The translations under genes and the position numbers were made by a program. Positions 7,933 to 15,245 of a stretch of 64,000 nt of DNA are shown piece after piece (the stretch's first letter is position 1; every line of letters starts with the position of its first letter). The notes below the pieces were generated by a model. That model worked only from the letters and a program-made list of their open reading frames with translations, had not been told where the DNA came from and made no database searches. The stretch is from Desulfobacter sp. (lineage in GTDB: Bacteria; Desulfobacterota; Desulfobacteria; Desulfobacterales; Desulfobacteraceae): the NCBI GenBank assembly GCA_028768525.1, contig CP054837.1, positions 5,576,001 to 5,640,000 of the forward strand, in the 5' to 3' direction.

Positions 7933-8694
7933 ATGATAGTCCTTAAAAAAATAATTCCCTTTATCTGCGTTGTTTTAGGTGTTCTTTCATCTTCCACTGC
8001 TCTTGGAAAAGAGAAGATTGTTGTTTCCGTTGACCAGGGCAACCCCCCTTTTATGTACCAGGAAAACAATGCGGCTGCCGGAATTTACCCGGAACTGATT
8101 GCTGCCGTATTTAAGCGCATGGGGGGAAGGGTGGCGGTGAAAGCCTATCCATGGAAACGGGCACTGAAGATGTGCAGGGATGGATTGTCCGGGGTCGGGG
8201 GGATTTATAAAACCCGGGAGCGCCTGAAAATCTTCGATTATTCCGATCTCCTTTATACGGAAAATGTATTGATTTATGTGAGAAAAGATCACCCCTTTCG
8301 CTTCAACACCCTTTCCGATCTGAAAGGGAAAACCATCGGTGTCTTACAGGGATGGAGCTACGGCGATGCCTTTGACCGCTTCAGAAAAGAGGGGAATGTA
8401 ATGATCCGGGCCGGCGTCAATGACCATGTCACCTTTAAAAGGCTGTTGAATGGAAATATCTCCTGCCTGTTTTCCATTAAACTGACAGGAGAATTGATCA
8501 TCCGGCAGACGGGCATCCAGGACCAGGTGGTCGCCCTGCCCAAGCCGGTGGCAGTGAACGGGACCTATCTTGTCTTCGCCAAAAAGGCCAGGAGGAAAGC
8601 CCTTCTTGAAAAATTCAATGCCGCCCTGGCTGAAATGAAGGCAGACGGGTCCTATGGGCAGGTGATTCAGGCCGCCATTCCTACCGGGCACTAG
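7933..8694 (+). CDS. Periplasmic solute-binding protein, family 3
   Basis: This 253-residue protein has a signal peptide (about 1-25), then the type II binding fold: GNPPFMYQENNAAAGIYPEL, YPWKRALKMC, a long LKGKTIGVLQGWSYG strand typical of SBP_bac_3, and a C-terminal helix. It is a diverged paralogue of the protein at 5837. No ABC membrane subunits are nearby. It would bind a small polar ligand in the periplasm. A GGAGGAG lies about 25 bases upstream of the ATG, further than ideal, so the start is not certain. Confidence 0.85.
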   Translation: MIVLKKIIPFICVVLGVLSSSTALGKEKIVVSVDQGNPPFMYQENNAAAGIYPELIAAVFKRMGGRVAVKAYPWKRALKMCRDGLSGVGGIYKTRERLKIFDYSDLLYTENVLIYVRKDHPFRFNTLSDLKGKTIGVLQGWSYGDAFDRFRKEGNVMIRAGVNDHVTFKRLLNGNISCLFSIKLTGELIIRQTGIQDQVVALPKPVAVNGTYLVFAKKARRKALLEKFNAALAEMKADGSYGQVIQAAIPTGH

Positions 8695-8814
8695 CTGATA
8701 CCCGTATCATTCCCCCATTTTTTTGAACCCGGAGGCCTACCTGGCATATTCGCCGCCTTTTCACTTGGAATCATGGGTTGTTCTTGACAAAACAGATGCT
8801 GCATCCTATAAACC

Positions 8815-8987
8815 GCCGGTATGTATTCAGGTTCCCCATTCCGGGGATGAAAAGGGAATCCGGTTGAATTCCGGAACGGGCCCGCCGCTGTAACCGGGGA
8901 CGAGGGCTGCATTTGGTCACTGACACCTGTCGGGAAGGCGCAGCAAGTAGAATGATCCGGAAGTCAGAAGACCTGCCTGAATAATTG
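8815..8987 (+). ncRNA. Cobalamin (B12) riboswitch
   Basis: The conserved elements occur in order: GGTTCCCC near 8830, GGGAATCCGGTTGAATTCC (8855-8873), the B12 box region GCCCGCCGCTGTAACC (8879-8894), then GGGAAGGCG (8932-8940), and AGTCAGAAGACCTGCCT (8961-8977). These match the adenosylcobalamin riboswitch consensus. It lies about 75 bases upstream of cbiK on the same strand. By family precedent, high B12 would lower expression of this cobalt-insertion gene. Confidence 0.93.
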
Positions 8988-9061
8988 CAAAGCATCCATG
9001 GTAAAAGGTGTTTTCATTAATCCGGGAATAAAAACGGTTTCCCCAAACAAAGGGAGACTGT

Positions 9062-9913
9062 ATGCACCAGAACGGATATATCGCACGCAAGATGAGGCTG
9101 CCTGAACTGCAGCCCAAACCGGCCATTGTCATTGCCGCCTTCGGAAGTACCAGCCGGGCAAAAATCGCCCTTGACCTTTTCTCCAGGAAACTGGCCGAGC
9201 ATTACCCGGACCAGAAAATCTACTGGGCCTATACCTCTGAGATCATCCGCAAAAAACTCGGCCTGCCCAGCCTCCAGGAGACCCTTGCCCGGGTGGAGGC
9301 CGACGGGTACCGCAAGGCCGTGGTCCAGGCCCTTCATATTTTTCCGGGAACCGAGTACCAGCAGCTGGCGGAGACCTGCAGCTTTTTTCCGGGAATGCGG
9401 GTCTTCCTCGGAGAGAGCCTGCTCCACCGCTGGGAGTTTGTAAATGAAATCCTTGACGCCATTGAACCCGAATTCTTAAGCCCCCAGGAGGGGTATAACC
9501 TGATGGCCATCCACGGGACCCCCCTGGCGGCGGATCCTGCCAATATCATTTACCTGGGGTTGGAACGGCTGCTGGCCGACCGCTACCCCAATGTGGGGGT
9601 GGCTGCCGTTGAAGGGGTGCCCGACCATGGGGCCGTGTTCGCCAGGATGGCCCGGGAGGACCTTGCCGGCAAATACCGGCGGATCAAAATCATCCCCATG
9701 ATGTATTTTGCCGGCCTCCATGCCGAAGAGGACCTCATGGGGGACACAGACAGCTGGCGAACCGCGCTGGAAGAGCAGGGCTTTGAGGTGGACTGCCCCA
9801 TGACCGCAGTGGACGGAAAAGAATATTTCAAAGGGCTGGCCCACTATCCCGAGGTAAATGACGGGTTCCTCAGCCGCCTGGAGCGGATTTACAAGCTGGC
9901 ATCCTATTATTGA
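9062..9913 (+). CDS. cbiK: Sirohydrochlorin cobaltochelatase CbiK
   Basis: This 283-residue chelatase inserts cobalt into sirohydrochlorin in the anaerobic B12 pathway. The N terminus has the FGSTSRAKIALD loop. The two metal-site histidines expected for CbiK are seen as H151 (MAIHGTPL) and H220 (AGLHAEED), matching H145 and H207 of the Salmonella enzyme. No signal peptide is present, so the enzyme is cytoplasmic, unlike the periplasmic CbiK of some Desulfovibrio. AGGGAG precedes the ATG. A B12 riboswitch upstream and a strong terminator downstream make it a single-gene transcript. Confidence 0.92.
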   Translation: MHQNGYIARKMRLPELQPKPAIVIAAFGSTSRAKIALDLFSRKLAEHYPDQKIYWAYTSEIIRKKLGLPSLQETLARVEADGYRKAVVQALHIFPGTEYQQLAETCSFFPGMRVFLGESLLHRWEFVNEILDAIEPEFLSPQEGYNLMAIHGTPLAADPANIIYLGLERLLADRYPNVGVAAVEGVPDHGAVFARMAREDLAGKYRRIKIIPMMYFAGLHAEEDLMGDTDSWRTALEEQGFEVDCPMTAVDGKEYFKGLAHYPEVNDGFLSRLERIYKLASYY

Positions 9914-9936
9914 TACCCAGCTGCTGATATGCTGAG

Positions 9937-9992
9937 GGCAGGCCGGGGGTCCGGATCCGACGGCCGGTGATCCCGGCCTGCCTGCTGTTTTT
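9937..9992 (+). terminator. Rho-independent terminator after cbiK
   Basis: A perfect 11-bp stem pairs GGCAGGCCGGG (9937-9947) with CCCGGCCTGCC (9972-9982), followed after a few bases by TTTTT. It ends the cbiK transcript. Confidence 0.85.
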
Positions 9993-10013
9993 ACGGAAAA
10001 GTTTTTTCCTGTG

Positions 10014-10040
10014 TTGACATGTGTGTTTAGCTGGTATACG
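10014..10040 (+). promoter_or_regulatory. Candidate promoter of the MarR gene
   Basis: TTGACA (10014-10019) matches the -35 consensus exactly; TATACG (10035-10040) is a possible -10 with a short 15-base spacer. The start codon at 10049 would then lie only about one base from the transcript start, and no ribosome site precedes it. Confidence 0.4.
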
Positions 10041-10048
10041 TTTTTGCC

Positions 10049-10510
10049 ATGAAGAACGATATCCTCAAGATCCACGGTAAATTCCAGTCCCTCATGGAAC
10101 TGGCCTTGAAACTGGACAGGGCGCCCAAAAAATTCGGAACCGACCAGGACCTTTCCCATTCGGAAATCCATCTCATTGAAATCATCGGCGACAACAGGGG
10201 CATGGGGGTGACGGACATGGCCCGGTGCCTCGGCGTGACCAAGGGCGCGGTCTCCCAAAACCTAAAGCGGCTTGAAACAAAAGGGCTGGCCGTCAAATCC
10301 CCCGATCCTGAAAATCTGGCCCGGGTGGTGGTGACCCTGACGGCCAAGGGAAAGACCGCCTATTGGGCCCATCGCCACTGGCATGAAACCATGGACGGGG
10401 GGTTCAGTGAATACCTCCATGCCCTGGATGGGAACGATGTTAAGGTGATTCTTGATTTTCTGGGCCGGGTGGAGGATTTTCTGGTTCGCAGAACCGGCGC
10501 AGCCGGATGA
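10049..10510 (+). CDS. MarR family transcriptional regulator
   Basis: This 153-residue winged-helix protein has a clear helix-turn-helix, MGVTDMARCLGVTKGAVSQNLKRLETKGL (about residues 50-80, recognition helix TKGAVSQNLKRL), and a wing ending in VTLTAKGK. The long first and last helices should make the dimer. It precedes a methyltransferase gene by 54 bases and is probably its partner or regulator. There is no Shine-Dalgarno sequence before the ATG and a -35/-10 pair sits directly upstream, so the mRNA may be leaderless. Confidence 0.85.
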   Translation: MKNDILKIHGKFQSLMELALKLDRAPKKFGTDQDLSHSEIHLIEIIGDNRGMGVTDMARCLGVTKGAVSQNLKRLETKGLAVKSPDPENLARVVVTLTAKGKTAYWAHRHWHETMDGGFSEYLHALDGNDVKVILDFLGRVEDFLVRRTGAAG

Positions 10511-10564
10511 TTTTTTTTGCCTAAAGTGTATACTACCTAAACAATATATTAAAAGGAATTCACC

Positions 10565-11134
10565 ATGTATAATTCAGCATTTAAAGGCGATGTATGCAGC
10601 CACAGGATTTCATTTTTTCTGGATAATTTTATCCGCAGGTTATTTCAGGATCCCCGGAAGATCGTCGGCCCCTATATCTCATCCGGGGATACCGTTCTGG
10701 ACCTTGGCTGCGGCCCCGGGTTCTTTTCCCTGGAAATGGCGAAAATGGTCGGGGAGGGCGGCCGGATGATTGCGGTGGACCTCCAGAAAGAGATGCTGGC
10801 CAAGGTGGGCGCCAAGGCAGAGGCTGAAAATTTGTCCCATGTCATCCGCCTCCATCAGTGCCATTCAACAGACCTGGCCCTTGATCCGGCCGTTTCAGCC
10901 GATTTCATCCTGGCTTTTTATATGGTTCACGAGACCCCGGATTTTAACGCCTTTTTTGCCCAGGCCGCCCCCCACCTTGCACCGGGGGGCAGGTTCCTCG
11001 TTGTGGAGCCCCCTTTCCATGTTTCAGGGGCCCGGTTCGAGGAAATTGCCGGGGCGGCAGAGGAGAATGGGCTCTCCATCGCTGACAGGCCCCGGGGAAA
11101 AGGGGGAAAAAGCCTGCTGCTGGCAAGGGGGTAG
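10565..11134 (+). CDS. Class I SAM-dependent methyltransferase
   Basis: This 189-residue protein has motif I VLDLGCGPG (residues 44-52), acidic motif II MIAVDLQKEML and the later LAFYMVHETPD and LAPGGRFLVVEPP strands of a methyltransferase core. AAAAGGAATT lies just before the ATG. It follows a MarR regulator on the same strand and a hairpin ends the unit. The small size, lack of extra domains and position near a cofactor gene do not fix the substrate; a small molecule is likely. Confidence 0.85.
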   Translation: MYNSAFKGDVCSHRISFFLDNFIRRLFQDPRKIVGPYISSGDTVLDLGCGPGFFSLEMAKMVGEGGRMIAVDLQKEMLAKVGAKAEAENLSHVIRLHQCHSTDLALDPAVSADFILAFYMVHETPDFNAFFAQAAPHLAPGGRFLVVEPPFHVSGARFEEIAGAAEENGLSIADRPRGKGGKSLLLARG

Positions 11135-11164
11135 GAGGGGGCGGCCAAAGACCGCCATCGGCTG

Positions 11165-11196
11165 GGGCAGCCGGAGATGCGGGATTCCGGCTGCCC
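11165..11196. terminator. Hairpin between convergent genes
   Basis: A perfect 10-bp stem pairs GGGCAGCCGG (11165-11174) with CCGGCTGCCC (11187-11196) around a 12-base loop. It lies between the ends of the methyltransferase genes at 11134 (plus) and 11206 (minus) and can serve both. T-rich sequence follows on the plus strand. Confidence 0.65.
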
Positions 11197-11205
11197 TGCA
11201 GCAGG

Positions 11206-12237
11206 TTATTCTGATTCTTTTATCTTTTTTGCGGCCAGCAAGGTTGTGGGATAATCCAGCGTTTGATCCGGCTCCTTGACTATGAATTCGCCAAATCCCG
11301 CTTCGGCCAGGGCCCCTTTCAACCGGTCCACCGGCAGCGTGTGGGTGGGATATCCCATGGCTTTTGTCATCAGTTCGACCATGGCCATGGGCAGGGCCAG
11401 GGGCCCGTCCCCGTCTCCGGAAATGTGATGGGATACGAAATAGCCGCTGTGGGCCATGGCCTGGTTGATCTTTCGCAGAAGCGGTATCAGGGTATTCTCG
11501 GCACCGTGGCCGTAAAGAAAATGGGAGACGAAAAACAGATCGTATCCCCGGCCTAAATCAATTTCCCGGGAGAGATCGCAGGCATGGAAACGGATCCGCT
11601 CTGCAATTTTTCCCTTCCTGAGCCCGGGGGCCAGGGCCACCACCTCGGACAGGTCATAGACATGGGCGGTAAGGGTGTGGTTTTCCGCGCAGATGGCCGC
11701 TGAATAATGGCCGATATTACCGGCAAGATCGCAGAGGCTGTGCAGGCTCTGAAATCCGGGCAGGGCGGTGACAAATTCCACGACATTCTGTATGGCCCCG
11801 GCTTTGGCGCCCTGTTCCATCCGCTGGGCCGCCGCTTTGTTTGCCCACATCTTCGGGTTGAATTCAGGGATTTCGCCCTTGAGCGCATTAACCAGGTGGT
11901 CAAAGGGCCCTGAACTGCCGGAGTACTGCCGGATCCCGAGAAGCTGGTTGACCGGGGAGGATTCCACCAGAAATTCCTGGGCCACCGCTGCCAGCCGGTA
12001 TTTTCCCTGACTGATCCGGATCAGGTCCATGGCCATGAGGACATTGCACAGTGCCGCCGTGATTCCTTTTTCGGTGTTGAGTTTCTCGCAGAGCCGGTCA
12101 ATATCGCTTTCATTACCGTCCAGGGCCTGGAAAAGGCCGATATCCACGGCCGCATTGAGGATGGCCGGCAGATAGCTGAGATTGAGCAGGTTGTGCAGTG
12201 TTCTGTATTCTGTCTGGATTTGGGGTAATCGGGTCAT
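11206..12237 (-). CDS. O-methyltransferase-like protein with N-terminal winged helix
   Basis: The ATG at 12237 is preceded by AAAGGAAAAAAG and gives 343 residues; an upstream in-frame start adds 16 poor residues. The N-terminal third is a dimerisation/winged-helix domain as in acetylserotonin-type and plant-like O-methyltransferases. The C-terminal two thirds is a Rossmann methyltransferase domain. The SAM loop is altered: DLAGNIGH (about residue 167) where the family usually has DxGGGxG. It follows feoB on the same strand across a hairpin. The substrate is unknown; a small hydroxylated metabolite is the family norm. Confidence 0.75.
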   Translation of the reverse strand: MTRLPQIQTEYRTLHNLLNLSYLPAILNAAVDIGLFQALDGNESDIDRLCEKLNTEKGITAALCNVLMAMDLIRISQGKYRLAAVAQEFLVESSPVNQLLGIRQYSGSSGPFDHLVNALKGEIPEFNPKMWANKAAAQRMEQGAKAGAIQNVVEFVTALPGFQSLHSLCDLAGNIGHYSAAICAENHTLTAHVYDLSEVVALAPGLRKGKIAERIRFHACDLSREIDLGRGYDLFFVSHFLYGHGAENTLIPLLRKINQAMAHSGYFVSHHISGDGDGPLALPMAMVELMTKAMGYPTHTLPVDRLKGALAEAGFGEFIVKEPDQTLDYPTTLLAAKKIKESE

Positions 12238-12268
12238 CTTTTTTCCTTTGCTGGTGATGTATGGATTT

Positions 12269-12300
12269 GGGGAGGCCTGCACCAATTGCCAGGACTCCCC
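12269..12300 (-). terminator. Hairpin downstream of feoB
   Basis: GGGGAG (12269-12274) and CCTG pair with CAGG and CTCCCC (12295-12300) with one mismatch. The T-run lies on the plus-strand side, so it is not a textbook minus-strand terminator. It may still separate feoB from the downstream methyltransferase message. Confidence 0.45.
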
Positions 12301-12312
12301 GTCTTTGTTTTT

Positions 12313-14838
12313 TTAGAGCAGCCCGGGGGCCTCTTCAGGGGCGGGCAGGGGCTGCCCTTTCCAGGAGTTGAACAGGCCCGTACACACCGCCGTGAGCACC
12401 ACTGCTCCGTAGAACACGCCCATCATCTGGATGCCGGAGAGGGCCAGGGCCTTGCCGCCGGTATAGATCAAACAGGCTGTGATGAATCCCAGGGTGGTGG
12501 GAAAGACCATTGAAAAGACCATCCATTTATAGGAACCGGTCTGGACCTTTATCATGATGGTGGCGGCCAGGCAGGGCGGGTAGAGGGCGAAAAAGACCAT
12601 GACGGCCAGGGCGTGGAGGGGAGAGAGTCCCCCTTGGCCCGCCTCGGCGCCCATGCGGTCTTCAAGGCTTTTATTTTCATCAGCCCCCTGCTGGTAAAGC
12701 ACCCCGATGGTGGCCACCGAGGATTCCCGGGCCGCAAATGAGGAGAGAATGGCCACATTGATCTTCCAGTTGAACCCGGCCCACTGGGTGACGGGTTCCA
12801 GGGAGCGGCCCACCATGCCCAGGAAACTGGTGCTGATCTGTTCTTCCTTGATCTGGCGGCGCAGGGATTTGCGTTTGGATACCAGTCCCCGCAGGGCCTT
12901 GTTCACCGCTTTTGCATCCTTGTCCTTTTTGGGTTTGAGGAATTTGAACTGCTCCGGGTAATCGGCCCGGAATTTTTCAGCCAGGGCCTTGGAAGCCTCA
13001 GCCCCCTTTGTGGTGAGCCTTGCCGTTTTAAAATCGTTGTATACATTGATCATGGAGACGATGGCGGCCTCGTCCCTGAACCGGTCGGCATATTGGGTAT
13101 GGGCGATTTTTTTGTGGAAGGTGGCCACGGCCTTGTCCATCTGCCCCTCAAAATTGGCCTGCTTTTCCTGGGAGATGCCGGGGAACTGCAGGAGGGTGAA
13201 GACGCAGACGGATACAGCGATGACGATGGAGCCCACCTTTTTGATGTACTGCCAGGTCCGTTCAACGGCCCGCTGGCCCACGCCGAAGAGGGTCGGGGGG
13301 TGGTATTTGGGCAGTTCCATGACAAAGGGGGCGGTTTCCCTGTGTTTCAGCACCGTGGCGGTGAGCAGTTTGGCCACCAGCAGGGCCACAAAAATGGTGA
13401 TGGTGGATAAAAAGAGCATGGCCCAGGATTTGTACGGGGCGAAAAACACATTGATGAGCAGGGTGTAAAAGGGGATTTTTGCCAGGCAGTTCATATAGGG
13501 CACCGTGAGGATGGTGGCCATGCGCGACCGTTCATCCGGGATGCCCTTGGTGGCCATGATCCCGGGCACGGCGCACCCCCCGGCAAAAACCCCGCCCAGG
13601 ATATAGGGGAGGGTGGACTGGCCGTGGAGCCCGAAGGCATGGAAGAGCTTGTCCAGGATAAAGGCGATCCTGGCCATGTAGCCGCTGTCCTCAAGGATGG
13701 CGATCAGGGAAAAGAGGATGAGGAAAATGGGGATATAGTTGAGCAGGGCATTGGCGGAATCCACCATCCACAGGCCCATGGAACGGATATAGGGATCCTC
13801 CAGCAGGCCGGCTGCGGGCAGGACGCCTGCCGCCATGGCCCGGAGCTTTGCCAGCACCGGCCACCAATAGGTGGTCAGCTCGTACCCCTTGACGATGGAA
13901 AGCTGGTAGATCACAAATACCGTGGCAATGAGGAAGAGGGGGGCGGCAAATCGGTTGAGGACAATTTTATCGATGGCCTCGGTAATTCTGTCCCGGCCGT
14001 CCTTTGCCTCGGCGACGCAGGTGGAGATGATATCCGTGGCCAGCCGGTCCCGGCAGCCCACCATGTAGTCCGGGACACTCATATAATGGCTGTCTTCGAA
14101 TTTTTTCCGGATTTCCAGGGCGGCTTTGATGGGCTCGCAGTATTCCCCCAGGCCTTGGGAGACAATGCGTTCCGCCTCGCTGTCCCCTTCGATGAGCTTT
14201 ACGGCCAGCCATCGGGTGGGATAGTTTTCTGCCAATTGACTTGTTTCAAGTCTCTGCTTCAGCGCCTCAATGGCGGGTTCAAGTTCTTCATAGGTGATGT
14301 GCAGGGGATGGTGGGCCCTGCGGGCAGCCGTGTCCGCAATGGCGTTTCTCAGCTCCGTCTTTCCCCGGCCCTTGCGGCCCACCGTGGGGATGACGGTGAC
14401 GCCCAGCCTATGTTCCAGGGCGGAAAGATCCACACTGGTGCCATTGCGTCGGGCCACGTCCATCATATTCAGGGCCACCACAACGGGAAACCCCATTTCC
14501 AGCACCTGGAAGGTAAAATAGAGGCTTCGTTTCAGGGATGAGGCATCCACCACATTGACGATCACGTCGGGCTTTTCCGATATAAGAAAATCCCGGGCCA
14601 CCCGCTCTTCAAGGGAAAAGGAGGTGAGACTGTAGGTGCCGGGCAGGTCCACGGTTTCCACCCGGATGTCCCGGTGGCGGTAAGACCCTGATTTTTTATC
14701 CACGGTGACGCCGGGGTAATTGGCAATGTGCTGGTTGGCGCCGGTGAGCATGTTGAATGTGGTTGATTTTCCGGCATTCTGCTGGCCGGCCAGGCCCACC
14801 AATAATTTTTGGGGGCCGGATTGGGAGGTATCTGTCAT
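12313..14838 (-). CDS. feoB: Ferrous iron transporter FeoB
   Basis: This 841-residue inner-membrane iron(II) transporter has an N-terminal G domain with G1 GQQNAGKS (18-25), G3 DLPG (64-67) and G4 NMMD (124-127), a helical regulatory domain to about residue 270, and two Gate-type membrane regions with GGVFAGGCAVPGIMATK and SSFAARESSVATIGVL. The cysteines in these gates fit the expected iron path. It exceeds the 773 residues of E. coli FeoB mainly through a charged insertion of about 110 residues (about 555-668) between membrane segments. feoA lies 27 bases upstream on the same strand. Confidence 0.95.
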   Translation of the reverse strand: MTDTSQSGPQKLLVGLAGQQNAGKSTTFNMLTGANQHIANYPGVTVDKKSGSYRHRDIRVETVDLPGTYSLTSFSLEERVARDFLISEKPDVIVNVVDASSLKRSLYFTFQVLEMGFPVVVALNMMDVARRNGTSVDLSALEHRLGVTVIPTVGRKGRGKTELRNAIADTAARRAHHPLHITYEELEPAIEALKQRLETSQLAENYPTRWLAVKLIEGDSEAERIVSQGLGEYCEPIKAALEIRKKFEDSHYMSVPDYMVGCRDRLATDIISTCVAEAKDGRDRITEAIDKIVLNRFAAPLFLIATVFVIYQLSIVKGYELTTYWWPVLAKLRAMAAGVLPAAGLLEDPYIRSMGLWMVDSANALLNYIPIFLILFSLIAILEDSGYMARIAFILDKLFHAFGLHGQSTLPYILGGVFAGGCAVPGIMATKGIPDERSRMATILTVPYMNCLAKIPFYTLLINVFFAPYKSWAMLFLSTITIFVALLVAKLLTATVLKHRETAPFVMELPKYHPPTLFGVGQRAVERTWQYIKKVGSIVIAVSVCVFTLLQFPGISQEKQANFEGQMDKAVATFHKKIAHTQYADRFRDEAAIVSMINVYNDFKTARLTTKGAEASKALAEKFRADYPEQFKFLKPKKDKDAKAVNKALRGLVSKRKSLRRQIKEEQISTSFLGMVGRSLEPVTQWAGFNWKINVAILSSFAARESSVATIGVLYQQGADENKSLEDRMGAEAGQGGLSPLHALAVMVFFALYPPCLAATIMIKVQTGSYKWMVFSMVFPTTLGFITACLIYTGGKALALSGIQMMGVFYGAVVLTAVCTGLFNSWKGQPLPAPEEAPGLL

Positions 14839-14865
14839 TGGGTTATATCTCTATTGGGATCTGGA

Positions 14866-15132
14866 TTAATCGCTTTCGACTTCGATGAGGCCGGCTTCGG
14901 AATTTCTGAGTGCCACCTTGTAATTGGCAACGCAGCATTCAATGGGATCGCCAAAGGGGGCCCTGCGGATCACTTCAATTTCGGTTTCCGGAACAAACCC
15001 CAGATCCAGCAGGCGCTGCCGAACGGCCCCCCTGGCATGGTGGCAGCGGATTCTGGCCCGCCGGCCGGGCTTGATATCCTTGAGCCTGCAGCATCTTTTT
15101 CTTCCACACATTGTTTTTTTTTGTCCGGGCAT
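14866..15132 (-). CDS. feoA: FeoA family iron-transport accessory protein
   Basis: This 88-residue protein starts at the ATG at 15132, 5 bases after GGAGG. It has the SH3-like FeoA domain: LKDIKPGRRARI, RQRLLDLGFVPETEIEVIRRAPFGDPIE and a closing VALRNSEAGLIEV. The N terminus holds a CGRKRCC cluster with three cysteines that is not universal in FeoA. FeoA assists FeoB at the inner membrane, and the two genes form a transcription unit. TTAGGCTAA at 15233-15241, about 100 bases upstream, is a possible metal-regulator half-site. Confidence 0.92.
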   Translation of the reverse strand: MPGQKKTMCGRKRCCRLKDIKPGRRARIRCHHARGAVRQRLLDLGFVPETEIEVIRRAPFGDPIECCVANYKVALRNSEAGLIEVESD

Positions 15133-15245
15133 TTTGTCCTCCACTAATCTTTATTGGAAAAATGATTTCATTAGATATAATAAACTGGAAACGATATCAA
15201 TAACAAAATTAAAGAAAGATATTTTTGTTTGATTAGGCTAATTTT

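Noticed and set aside
9476..10258. 260-codon minus-strand frame across cbiK and the MarR gene
   Set aside because: It covers two recognised plus-strand genes and a terminator, so it is a GC-driven shadow frame.
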